From Bacillota bacterium (lineage in GTDB: Bacteria; Bacillota; Clostridia; Lachnospirales; Lachnospiraceae): a stretch of 64,000 nt of DNA. The stretch is taken from the NCBI GenBank assembly GCA_023439505.1, contig JAEXNR010000034.1, forward strand, positions 18,160 through 82,159. Direction: 5' to 3'. Below, in pieces: positions 6,484-14,908 of the stretch (within the stretch, counting starts at the first letter, position 1; every line of letters starts with the position of its first letter). The translations under genes were made by a program, and so were the position numbers. Under the pieces are notes generated by a model. It had not been told where the DNA came from. It ran no database searches and was given only the letters and a program-made list of their open reading frames with translations.

Positions 6484-7935
6484 ATGAAAGTATCATTTGA
6501 ATATGGACAAGGACTGATGGAGGCTAATTTGCCGGATAATACCGATATCTTTATCCCGGGTGAAACCATCGCAGATCCGCCTTTTATCCCGGAGGATCAG
6601 ATAGAGGCAAAAACATTGGAATCTCTTCGTAATCCCATCGGAATGGAGCCATTAACGAAACTGGCGAAAAAGGGCTCCAAAATCGCCATTGTTTTCCCGG
6701 ACAGGGTAAAGGGAGGAGAACAGCCAACGGCTCATCGTAAGATTTCCATTAAATTAATCCTTAAGGAGTTATACAGTGCAGGTGTTGAGAAGAAAGACAT
6801 CCTTTTCATTTGTTCCAATGGATTACACAGAAAGAATACAGATAAGGAAATAAAGAATATATTGGGAGAGGATTTGTTCCGGGAGTTCTGGTACAGTCAT
6901 CAGATTATTAACCATGACAGTGAGGATTATGACCATCTCGTGGATCTGGGTGTAACGGAGCGCGGGGATCCGGTTCTGATGAATAAATATGTATATGACA
7001 GCGATGTTGCTATCCTGATCGGCCATACCCAGGGTAATCCCTATGGCGGATACTCAGGAGGATATAAGCATTGTTCTACGGGAATTACCCACTGGAGATC
7101 CATAGCATCCCATCATGTTCCGGATGTCATGCATCGGCATGATTTTGTTCCGGTCAGCGGTCATTCCATGATGAGAACCAAGTTTGATGAGATCGGGCAG
7201 CATATGGAAAAATGCATGGGCAAGAAATTCTTCTGTTGTGATGCCGTGCTGGATTCCCGATCCAGACAAATCGAAGTATATAGCGGTTATGCAGAAAAAA
7301 TGCAGCCTCTTTCATGGAAAACTGCCGATCAGAGGACTTATGTACCCTTTGCAGAGAAAAAATACGATGTATTGGTATTTGGTATGCCTATGTTCTTTCA
7401 TTATGGGGACGGTATGGGAACCAATCCCATCATGTTAATGCAGGCATTGTCCGCCCAGGTAATTCGCTTCAAACGAATCATGAGTGATAACTGCGTCATT
7501 ATATGCTCCTCCTTATGTAACGGATATTTCCATGATGAATTATGGCCTTATACCAGAGAAATGTATGATATGTTCCAGAAGGATTACATGAATACTCTGC
7601 CTGACATGGATCGTCTGGGTGAATACTTTGCAACGAACGAGGAATTTATCAGACAATATCGCTATTCCAATGCATTTCATCCCTTCCATGGTTTTTCTAT
7701 GATCTCTTGTGGACATCTGGCGGAAAAACATACCGCGGCGGTATATATTGTAGGCGCACAGACACCTGGGTATGCAAGAGGAATGGGTTTGAAGACAAGG
7801 GCAACCTTTGAAGAAGCACTGGCAGATGCGAAGAAGAAGTTTGTAGGAGAGAATCCTAACATTCTGGCGCTGCCTCAGACATTCAAACTTGCATCCGTTC
7901 ATTTAATGATGAAAGATGAGGTTTACAACGGGTAA
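6484..7935 (+). CDS. LarA-family (DUF2088) nickel-pincer racemase/epimerase homologue
   Basis: Member of the lactate-racemase superfamily, which uses the nickel-pincer nucleotide to move hydride at the C2 of 2-hydroxy acids or sugar acids. Residues expected for the cofactor are present: Lys195 in GGYSGGYKHCSTG (the lysine covalently bound to the pincer), His210/His211 sixteen residues on (nickel ligand) and His115 in NGLHRK (catalytic His). The second catalytic His of LarA, ten residues before the lysine, reads Asn185 here, with the nearest His at 181. At 483 residues it is longer than LarA (about 425). Substrate unknown; neighbouring TIM, kinase and aldolase favour a sugar acid or ketose rather than lactate. 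LarC lies in the divergent operon. Confidence 0.82.
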   Translation: MKVSFEYGQGLMEANLPDNTDIFIPGETIADPPFIPEDQIEAKTLESLRNPIGMEPLTKLAKKGSKIAIVFPDRVKGGEQPTAHRKISIKLILKELYSAGVEKKDILFICSNGLHRKNTDKEIKNILGEDLFREFWYSHQIINHDSEDYDHLVDLGVTERGDPVLMNKYVYDSDVAILIGHTQGNPYGGYSGGYKHCSTGITHWRSIASHHVPDVMHRHDFVPVSGHSMMRTKFDEIGQHMEKCMGKKFFCCDAVLDSRSRQIEVYSGYAEKMQPLSWKTADQRTYVPFAEKKYDVLVFGMPMFFHYGDGMGTNPIMLMQALSAQVIRFKRIMSDNCVIICSSLCNGYFHDELWPYTREMYDMFQKDYMNTLPDMDRLGEYFATNEEFIRQYRYSNAFHPFHGFSMISCGHLAEKHTAAVYIVGAQTPGYARGMGLKTRATFEEALADAKKKFVGENPNILALPQTFKLASVHLMMKDEVYNG

Positions 7936-8007
7936 TTGCAAGAGGATGATGCATTTTAGTTACAGGATCTTCATATGATGAAGTGAAATCTAAACTTGAG
8001 GTCATCT

Positions 8008-9312
8008 ATGGAGATATATATTGTTCAACCCGGGGACACCATTGAATCCATCGCAATACAGTATCATATATCAGCAGAAACTCTGATTCAGAGCAATGCC
8101 CTGAAAAGGCCTGTCCGCTTAGTTGTCGGTCAGGCCATTGTTATTACAGTTCCGATTCAGACGTATACAGTACAGGAGGGGGACACGTTACTTCGTATTG
8201 CAAATGGGTTTCAGGTATCCGTTTCGCAATTGCTGAGAAACAATCCCTCTCTTTCCACGACAGAAAATATTTATCCGGGGGAGACAATCGTTATCCGTTA
8301 TGATAATAATAAGGGGACGATTACGACCAATGGATATGCCTATCCTTTTATCGATATAAATATTTTAAACAAAACACTGCCGTTTTTGACTTACCTGACG
8401 GTATACAATTATCAGGTTACAGGGGAGGGAGAAATTATCAGTTATGAGGATGATACGGATATGCTGGAGAGTGCGAGGTATTTTGGGGTGGCACCGATTC
8501 TGTTGCTGACAACCTTTAGTACGCAGGGCCAGGAGAATTATGGGGTTGCAATCAGTATTTTATCGAATGAGGATTATCAAAACGCATTGATTCACAATGT
8601 AATTGGTTTATTAGAAGAAAAGGGATATTATGGAGTGAATTTAGCGTTCCAATTTATCGAGCAGTCAAATCTCTCGCTTTATTACAATTTTCTGTCGAAT
8701 GTTTACAGTCAGCTCCACCCGTTGGGATACCTGGTATTCATTACCGTAAGACCGGCGATCTCCTATCAGGATCAGGACATTACTTATGAAGCAGTGGATT
8801 ATTCCGTATTTAACGGAATGAATGACGGAATCATTATCTTATCCTACGAATGGGGATATTCTGAGGAACCGCCCATTGCCAAGACCTTATATATTGCAAG
8901 AAACTTCCTTGATTATATGGTTAACCTGGTTCCCAGTGAGAGGGTAAGCACCGGTATTAATATATTAGGGTATGATTGGGCGCTGCCCTATGAAAGAGGG
9001 GTTTCCCAGGCCTATGCACTTAATTATGACTCTGTTCTTGATTTGGCAGCCGATGTGGGCGCTGTCATCATGTTTGATGAGATGTCCCAGGCTCCTTTTT
9101 TCACTTACTCAGAAGATGTGCTAGGAAGAACAATACAACACATTGTGTGGTTTAAGGATGCAAGAAGTATTAATGCCACCATGGATATCATCCGGGGATA
9201 TGGACTGCAGGGTGCAGATATATGGAATATTATGTACTTCTTTGCAGAGATGTGGCTTGTGATTAATACGCAGTATCAGATCATAAAGCGGTTGCCGGAA
9301 CAAATAACATAA
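8008..9312 (+). CDS. LysM-LysM-GH18 spore protein (SleL/YaaH-like), catalytic residues replaced
   Basis: Spore-cortex-associated protein of 434 residues. Two LysM peptidoglycan-binding repeats (about 3-46 and 51-96, YIVQPGDTIESIA and YTVQEGDTLLRIA) precede a GH18 barrel whose GYYGVN, ILSYEWGY and GINILGYDWALPY segments match SleL/YaaH cortical-fragment lytic enzymes. In that family the strand-4 motif reads GVNxDFE with Asp and Glu essential for N-acetylglucosaminidase activity; here it is GVNLAFQF, so Ala213 and Gln215 replace them. Hydrolysis should be lost or very weak, leaving a binding or structural role. Start ATG 8008 has GAGG at 7998-8001; the in-frame TTG at 7996 overlaps it. No signal peptide, as usual for mother-cell-deposited spore proteins. 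Confidence 0.88.
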   Translation: MEIYIVQPGDTIESIAIQYHISAETLIQSNALKRPVRLVVGQAIVITVPIQTYTVQEGDTLLRIANGFQVSVSQLLRNNPSLSTTENIYPGETIVIRYDNNKGTITTNGYAYPFIDINILNKTLPFLTYLTVYNYQVTGEGEIISYEDDTDMLESARYFGVAPILLLTTFSTQGQENYGVAISILSNEDYQNALIHNVIGLLEEKGYYGVNLAFQFIEQSNLSLYYNFLSNVYSQLHPLGYLVFITVRPAISYQDQDITYEAVDYSVFNGMNDGIIILSYEWGYSEEPPIAKTLYIARNFLDYMVNLVPSERVSTGINILGYDWALPYERGVSQAYALNYDSVLDLAADVGAVIMFDEMSQAPFFTYSEDVLGRTIQHIVWFKDARSINATMDIIRGYGLQGADIWNIMYFFAEMWLVINTQYQIIKRLPEQIT

Positions 9313-9370
9313 TCACTTAACCGGGGATAGCTTCATAAGATATTGTAGAGTTATAAGGGGGGAATGAAGG

Positions 9371-9994
9371 ATGGAGAAGAAAGTGGATTGTAACATGTAT
9401 GATGAAGGGCAAATTCCTCCCTGCAGTAATTTTCTTGGAAATGTTGAACCGATTATAATTGACGGCAAAGTGGTATTCCGTAATGAAAATAAGGTGTTTT
9501 ACTTTATTAGTACCCTGACGAATTCCGGTGAAGGGGAGGAAGCGCAGACGCCGCCTGTGGTAAATCCTATCATAAATCCGCCTGTGGTATCTACCAATCT
9601 TCAGATTAGTATGGCTACTTTTTTTGTGGGTTTATTTATTAATAAAATTCAACAGGAGCAAATAAAGAACCTGGATTCTATTCAAATACATTCTGATAAA
9701 ACCGCCGATGAATTTATTCACAAGACATTAAAGAAATGCCCAAATGTAATAACAGATTATACAGCGCAGTTATCCTTTATCATAACCAGTTTAAATGCAA
9801 TTCTACCTCTCTATACCTATACCCTAACCATTAGTCCGTTAAATTACTATATCTTATTCATCCTAAGTCGGCTGGAGAGAAACCCGGCCTTGTTCTTTGG
9901 CAACAACGCTTATGTTTCGGAGGATTGTATTAATTTCACACTGGCAGCAATGAGCCTTCAATTTCCAAAAGGACCATTTGATGGCTGCAGGTAA
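9371..9994 (+). CDS. Hypothetical protein, possibly spore-associated
   Basis: Not recognised. A 207-residue protein with a strong GGGGGAATGAAGG site upstream. A short N-terminal part (two Cys at 7 and 18) is joined by a Pro/Val linker (about 57-74, TPPVVNPIINPPVV) to a mixed alpha domain with ITDYTAQLSFIITSLNAILP. No clear signal peptide or membrane span. It follows the LysM-GH18 gene by 58 bases in the same direction, so co-expression in the sporulating mother cell is plausible but only inferred from position. Confidence 0.6.
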   Translation: MEKKVDCNMYDEGQIPPCSNFLGNVEPIIIDGKVVFRNENKVFYFISTLTNSGEGEEAQTPPVVNPIINPPVVSTNLQISMATFFVGLFINKIQQEQIKNLDSIQIHSDKTADEFIHKTLKKCPNVITDYTAQLSFIITSLNAILPLYTYTLTISPLNYYILFILSRLERNPALFFGNNAYVSEDCINFTLAAMSLQFPKGPFDGCR

Positions 9995-10075
9995 AGAACC
10001 GGCTGGTTATAACCGGTAACAACCTTTACATATAAAAAGTGTAAGAAAATGGTATCCGAACAGGTCGTTTTATTA

Positions 10076-10249
10076 TATAATATGGTTACAAGCTCCCGGT
10101 CAGTGAAAGCATCTGATGGGATAAAAACGTAGTAAAATATTAGATTTGCTTTTAAGGGCTGCGATCATAATACCGGTCAGGAGGGACTTTATACTAAAAC
10201 GGGAAGTTCCGGTTTAACAGGGGGAGATACTGTAAATCGGGCTTTTTTG
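10076..10249 (+). promoter_or_regulatory. Possible leader RNA with promoter and terminator
   Basis: The 363-base gap between the hypothetical gene and the GNAT gene holds a TATAAT box at 10076-10081 (no good -35 seen) and, about 130 bases on, an imperfect stem (10209-10220 with 10230-10241) followed by CTTTTTTG. CCGGT near 10096 could pair with ACCGG near 10172. This has the layout of a transcription-attenuating leader, but I cannot match it to a known riboswitch class. Confidence 0.35.
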
Positions 10250-10357
10250 TATTGGAAAACAAAAGAGAAAAGCCTGGTACAATGTTTTAAATGAGCCATC
10301 CTGTGCTTTCTGTCAGGTTGTGTATAAAACGTGATACCAGAGAAACGGGGGATGAGA

Positions 10358-11257
10358 ATGGAACAGGTTGTGCTTGGAGGAAAAGAATATTATTTGGTAA
10401 AAAACCTGCGGGAAAATGAAGAATTAAGAAAAAGTTATAATGAACTAACGAAGAAAGTATATGGATTTGATTTCGAAGGATGGTATCAAAAAGGCTATTG
10501 GAAAGATAATTATCAACCGTATACCCTTGTGGCAGAGAATAAAGCTGTCGCAAACGTTTCACTAAACCGTATGGAATTCACTGTGTTTGGGGAAACAAAG
10601 CATTTCCTGCAAATAGGAACCGTTATGACGGATCCGTGTTATCGTGGGATGGGACTTAGCAGATTCTTAATTGAGAAAATTTTACTTGAAGAGAACGGTA
10701 AATGGGACATGATATATCTGTTTGCCAATGATGAGGTGCTTAATTATTACCCAAAGTTTGGTTTCCGGGCGTATTATGAGTATCAATATGAGAAAGACAT
10801 CGTGAATCATAATCCAATTATATGGGCAGAAAGATTAAATATGAATTTGCTTAAGAATGTTAACTTTGTACAGGAGCAAATTCGCAGTGCCAAACCTGTT
10901 TCCGAATTAACTATGATGAATCATACTGAGCTTGTCATGTTCTACTGCATCTCAAGCCAAAAGGAGAACATCTACTATATTCATGAATTGCAGGCAGTGA
11001 CAATCGCAGAATATCATGAGGATACCTTGTATTTGATGGATGTATATGCGCAGGGTGAGGTTAATCTGGAGGAAGTAATCGACGCAATGACCAATTATAA
11101 AATTCATAAAGTGATTCTTGGCTTTACACCAAAACATGCCGCAGAGTTCAATGTAGTAGTGCGTAAGGAAGAGAATACCACATTATTTATTAAAAATGAT
11201 GCATCCAAACTTTTCTTAAATCATAAACTTATGTTTCCTGTAATGTCTCATGCTTGA
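10358..11257 (+). CDS. GNAT-family N-acetyltransferase
   Basis: Acetyl-CoA-dependent acetyltransferase of 299 residues. The N-terminal half carries the GNAT core: FLQIGTVMTDPCYRGMGLSRFLIEKIL contains the acetyl-CoA pyrophosphate-binding R-x-x-G-x-G/A pattern as YRGMGLSRFL, followed by FANDEVLNYYPKFGFRAYYEY, typical of the family's last strands. The C-terminal ~130 residues form an additional domain of the kind seen in two-domain GNATs (Eis-like layout). Start ATG 10358 has GGGGGATGAG upstream; a GTG at 10331 is less likely. Substrate unknown. It stands alone, closed by a strong terminator. Confidence 0.8.
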   Translation: MEQVVLGGKEYYLVKNLRENEELRKSYNELTKKVYGFDFEGWYQKGYWKDNYQPYTLVAENKAVANVSLNRMEFTVFGETKHFLQIGTVMTDPCYRGMGLSRFLIEKILLEENGKWDMIYLFANDEVLNYYPKFGFRAYYEYQYEKDIVNHNPIIWAERLNMNLLKNVNFVQEQIRSAKPVSELTMMNHTELVMFYCISSQKENIYYIHELQAVTIAEYHEDTLYLMDVYAQGEVNLEEVIDAMTNYKIHKVILGFTPKHAAEFNVVVRKEENTTLFIKNDASKLFLNHKLMFPVMSHA

Positions 11258-11317
11258 GCTGTATATCAGTAAATATAGGAAATGGAAGTTAAAATCTATA
11301 AGGTTAACATAGATGTG

Positions 11318-11352
11318 CCGGCAGCATGTCTGAATATGCTGCCGGTATTTGC
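11318..11352 (+). terminator. Terminator after the GNAT gene
   Basis: A perfect 10-bp stem CCGGCAGCAT (11318-11327) / ATGCTGCCGG (11336-11345) with a short T-rich tail, 60 bases after the stop. Confidence 0.75.
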
Positions 11353-11412
11353 TGTCTCAAAAAATCAAATAGTAAAATATTTCATGGGAAACTTGTTTTT
11401 CCTGTAAAATTG

Positions 11413-11438
11413 TTATATAGTAAATATGTACTATATAA
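11413..11438. promoter_or_regulatory. Inverted repeat overlapping a -10 box before the GGDEF gene
   Basis: TTATATAGTA (11413-11422) and TACTATATAA (11429-11438) form a perfect 10-bp inverted repeat with a 6-base spacer. A TATAAT box at 11434-11439 overlaps the right arm, a layout typical of a repressor operator. Confidence 0.5.
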
Positions 11439-11511
11439 TATTGTTTTTGAGCGGCAGACAGGTTAAAATAACTAATTGTTGAAAGTTATCTTATAAAGTC
11501 AGGAGAGTTAC

Positions 11512-13416
11512 ATGTTCGGAAACGGGAGAAAAACCATAGGCGTTTTTGTTTCACAACTTCATCAGGAATTTCAACAGGAATTATGTCAGGGTATTTGTGA
11601 TCGTGCCAAAGAAATAGGGTATAATGTGGCCTGTTTCACTAATTTTCTTGTATATGGGGAAAGCGCGTATGACAACGGTGAGCGTAATATCGCAGAGCTG
11701 CCTCATTATGAGGATCTGGACGGAATTGTTTTAATGCCTGACTCTATGTTTATACATGGCTTTGAAAAATGTATTAAAGACAATATAAAGAAAAAGTGCA
11801 ATTGTCCTGTCGTAAGTGTCCGACACAAAATAGAGGAATATTACAATGTATTGGTAGATGATTCTCTGGTACTTAATGAGGTGATCCGACACTTTGCAGA
11901 GGTTCACGGATTTAAAAGAATTAACTATCTTTCAGGACCAAAGAATAATCCTGCGGCAAGAGAGAGACTCACTGCTTTCCGGAAAATAATGAAGGAGTAC
12001 CAGCTTCCGCTGGATGAGAGCAGGATTTATCACAGCAAATCCTGGACCTCGGATGCTTGTGAGGCGGTAAAGCTATGGTTGTCCAATCCGGATAAAATGC
12101 CGGAAGCAATTATATGTGCCAATGATTATATTGCAATTTCCGTATGTAATGCACTTTCGGAAAGAGGAATCAGGATACCGGAGGACATTGCAGTTTCAGG
12201 ATGTGACAACATTAATATAACACAGGAGTTTAATCCGTCGATTACATCAGTGGATGTTCCGATCTATAACATGGGAACCAGGGCAGTTGAGATAATTTTT
12301 CAGCATAATGAAGGAATCTCCCAACAGCAGAACTGCTATATCAAAACAACACCGGTTTACCGCAGATCCTGTGGCTGCAACGGTACAACAGTTCATAGCA
12401 ATTCGCCAAAATTAAATAAAAATTTTATTATAAATGAAATAGAAGTAAGAGAGAGGGCAATCTCCAATAATGCATTTATGTCTATTAATTTGACTGGGGT
12501 ACAACGAATGGAGGAATTTTGCCGCAAACTATCCTCCTGTACCTATATGAATGAAGCATTTGACAGCCTTTACCTGTGTCTGTTCAGAGACTGGGATTGC
12601 TATAACGACAGTAATCCATGTAATCATGCGGATAAGGTGATGGAGTTGGGGATTAAATACGGAGTGGAACTTAAAAAAGAGGAAATTCCATATCCCCATT
12701 TGCTGCCGTCAAAGTACATAGGAGAAGAGCCCCAATTCTTCTTCTTTAATATGCTTCACTACCAGGAGAGATGTTTTGGATATACAGCCATCAGTTTTCA
12801 CAGTTCAAGGGCATATCGGATCTCCTATCAGGGATGGCTGATTAATGTATGCAATGCCCTGGAGAATATTAGAGTTCATACAGAACTAAATCGATTATTA
12901 TATCAGCTGGAGGATATGTCAATTAAAGATGGACTGACAGGGTTATATAACCGCAGGGCGCTGGAACTTCTGGGAAAGCGTTATCTTGCACAGAGCATTG
13001 AGAACCAGACTAAGATTATGGTGTTCACAGCCGATATGGATAAGCTAAAGTATATTAATGATCATTTCGGGCATGCAGCAGGTGATGTGGCAATCAAAGC
13101 AGTCGCAAAATTTTTGCAGCATGCGGCAGAGGATGACGAGATCTGTATGCGGATTGGCGGGGACGAGTTTGTGGTCATCGGCCTGGAATATAATGATAGA
13201 AAAATGGAACGGTTTTTAAGAAGCTTTAAAAACAAACTGGAGCAGTATAATAAAGAGAAAGGCTGTTTGTTTAAGTTGTATGTAAGCTGCGGCTGGAGCA
13301 TATTGCTTCCAAACGAGAATACAACCCTGGAAGACTGTCTGATGATAGCGGATTCTAAAATGTATCAGAAAAAGTATGAAAAGAGAACATTGCGGTTAAA
13401 AGCAGAAAGTGAGTAA
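11512..13416 (+). CDS. Diguanylate cyclase with LacI-type sugar-binding sensor domain
   Basis: A 634-residue cytoplasmic protein. Residues about 8-290 form the LacI/GalR-type periplasmic-binding fold (KTIGVFVSQLHQEFQQEL, LDGIVLMPDS, INYLSGPKNNPAARERLTAF, AIICANDYIAISVCNALSERG, ISGCDN-type and PSITSVDVP segments) but there is no helix-turn-helix in front. After a linker of about 170 residues comes a GGDEF domain (DGLTGLYNRR, ADMDKLKYINDHFGHAAGD, RIGGDEFVVIG), with the active-site motif intact; no RxxD inhibitory site is seen five residues before it. It should make c-di-GMP in response to a ligand bound in the cytoplasm, probably a sugar. Two HD-GYP proteins that could degrade c-di-GMP are encoded elsewhere in the window. 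Confidence 0.9.
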   Translation: MFGNGRKTIGVFVSQLHQEFQQELCQGICDRAKEIGYNVACFTNFLVYGESAYDNGERNIAELPHYEDLDGIVLMPDSMFIHGFEKCIKDNIKKKCNCPVVSVRHKIEEYYNVLVDDSLVLNEVIRHFAEVHGFKRINYLSGPKNNPAARERLTAFRKIMKEYQLPLDESRIYHSKSWTSDACEAVKLWLSNPDKMPEAIICANDYIAISVCNALSERGIRIPEDIAVSGCDNINITQEFNPSITSVDVPIYNMGTRAVEIIFQHNEGISQQQNCYIKTTPVYRRSCGCNGTTVHSNSPKLNKNFIINEIEVRERAISNNAFMSINLTGVQRMEEFCRKLSSCTYMNEAFDSLYLCLFRDWDCYNDSNPCNHADKVMELGIKYGVELKKEEIPYPHLLPSKYIGEEPQFFFFNMLHYQERCFGYTAISFHSSRAYRISYQGWLINVCNALENIRVHTELNRLLYQLEDMSIKDGLTGLYNRRALELLGKRYLAQSIENQTKIMVFTADMDKLKYINDHFGHAAGDVAIKAVAKFLQHAAEDDEICMRIGGDEFVVIGLEYNDRKMERFLRSFKNKLEQYNKEKGCLFKLYVSCGWSILLPNENTTLEDCLMIADSKMYQKKYEKRTLRLKAESE

Positions 13417-13451
13417 TGGCAGATTAATTCAGAAAGGTTTGGTAATCATAT

Positions 13452-14876
13452 TTGGACAGGTTATACGAGGAGCTTTTGCAATATAGCAAAAAGGACAACT
13501 ACCCCATGCATATGCCGGGGCATAAAAGGAATATAGGGATCCTTCCTGCAACAAATCCCTATTCCCTTGATATTACGGAGATCGAGGGCTTTGATAATCT
13601 CCATCAGGCAGAAGGAATCTTAAGGCAGCTCTCACTTCGAATCAGCAGTCTGTATCATTCCGGTAAATCCTGGCCGCTGATAAACGGAAGCACCGCGGGC
13701 ATTCTTGCGGGAATTTCAGCCGCAGTTCAAAGAGGGGATAAAGTACTTGTTGCAAGAAATGTTCACAAATCCGTGTATCATGCCATTGTGCTCAGGGGAT
13801 TAAGGCCGGTTTATCTTTATCCTGAGGTTATGGGAGAACTGCCGGTTAACGGAGGAATATCTCCGGGACAGGTGGAACATATGCTTCTCCTTCATCCGGA
13901 TAGTAAGCTTGTGATTGTTACCTCACCGACTTATGAAGGAATTGTGTCGGATATCACTGCAATTGCAAAGATTGTTCATCTTCATAATGCGCTTCTTCTT
14001 GTGGATGAAGCGCACGGTGCGCATTTTGGATTTTATCAGAGTTTTCCCCAAAGCGCGGTCACGCTGGGAGCAGATCTCATCATACAGAGTTTTCATAAGA
14101 CACTTCCGTCTTTTACCCAGACTGCAGTATTACATTCTAATACCATGAAGCTGAATCATAGAATCGAGCTGTATCTTTCTATCTATGAGAGCAGCAGTCC
14201 CTCCTACCTTCTGCTGGCCGGAATCGACCGATGTATCACGCTGCTTGAGGAGAAGGCTGCCGGCTTCTTCGAGGCATTTGATGAAAGATTGAAGCAAATC
14301 AGGGAAGAACTGGGCGGACTGACGAAACTAAGACTGTTGGACCGCAGTCTGGTTGGAGAACATGAAATTTATGATATGGATCCATCAAAGCTTGTCATCA
14401 TAGCCAGTCACATGAATCTTAACGGGCATGAAATTAACCGGATCCTCAGGGAACAGTATCATATCATTATGGAGATGGAGGCAAAGGATTATGTTCTGGC
14501 GCTGACCAGCATATTTGATACCGGGGAGGGCTTTGACCGGTTAAGTAAAGCAATTACCGCCATTGATCAACAAATGTTTAGTAAGGAAAATACAGATAAA
14601 GAAGATCAGACCATTTCTTATAAACCGGAGCAGGTGATACTTCCCTGGGAGGCAATGGAGCAGGAGACAAATATCCTTGAGCTTACCTTGTGCGAGAATA
14701 GAATCAGCGCAGTTTTTATCAGCAAATATCCACCGGGAATACCACTGATTGTGCCGGGAGAACTGATAACAAAGGAGATAATTCAACAGATTCTTGCTTT
14801 AAAGCAGGCGGGGCTTACCATCACCGGACTTCTTGGCGGGGAAAAGGATCTGATGGAAGTAATTCGTGAAGATTAG
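13452..14876 (+). CDS. Orn/Lys/Arg decarboxylase family PLP enzyme (YaaO-like)
   Basis: Fold-type I PLP enzyme of 474 residues, homologous to Bacillus YaaO and SpeA. Seen: YPMHMPGHKRN at the N-terminus, LINGSTAGILAGISA, LLVDEAHGAHF (PLP-nitrogen Asp) and SFHKTLPSFTQTA with the Schiff-base lysine, then the smaller C-terminal domain. It is likely an amino-acid decarboxylase (arginine or lysine), though the specificity is not readable. It starts at TTG 13452; the nearest ribosome binding site (GAAAGG at 13432-13437) is rather far, so the start is moderately sure. It opens the conserved yaaO-holB-ricT gene neighbourhood and is followed by a nucleotide-kinase-like gene. Confidence 0.85.
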   Translation: MDRLYEELLQYSKKDNYPMHMPGHKRNIGILPATNPYSLDITEIEGFDNLHQAEGILRQLSLRISSLYHSGKSWPLINGSTAGILAGISAAVQRGDKVLVARNVHKSVYHAIVLRGLRPVYLYPEVMGELPVNGGISPGQVEHMLLLHPDSKLVIVTSPTYEGIVSDITAIAKIVHLHNALLLVDEAHGAHFGFYQSFPQSAVTLGADLIIQSFHKTLPSFTQTAVLHSNTMKLNHRIELYLSIYESSSPSYLLLAGIDRCITLLEEKAAGFFEAFDERLKQIREELGGLTKLRLLDRSLVGEHEIYDMDPSKLVIIASHMNLNGHEINRILREQYHIIMEMEAKDYVLALTSIFDTGEGFDRLSKAITAIDQQMFSKENTDKEDQTISYKPEQVILPWEAMEQETNILELTLCENRISAVFISKYPPGIPLIVPGELITKEIIQQILALKQAGLTITGLLGGEKDLMEVIRED

Positions 14877-14908
14877 ACAAAGATGTAATAAGCAGAGAGG
14901 GCATAGGA

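Noticed and set aside
7054..7902. Minus-strand frames within the LarA-like gene
   Set aside because: They are shadows of a gene with clear family motifs; none has a ribosome binding site or recognisable product.
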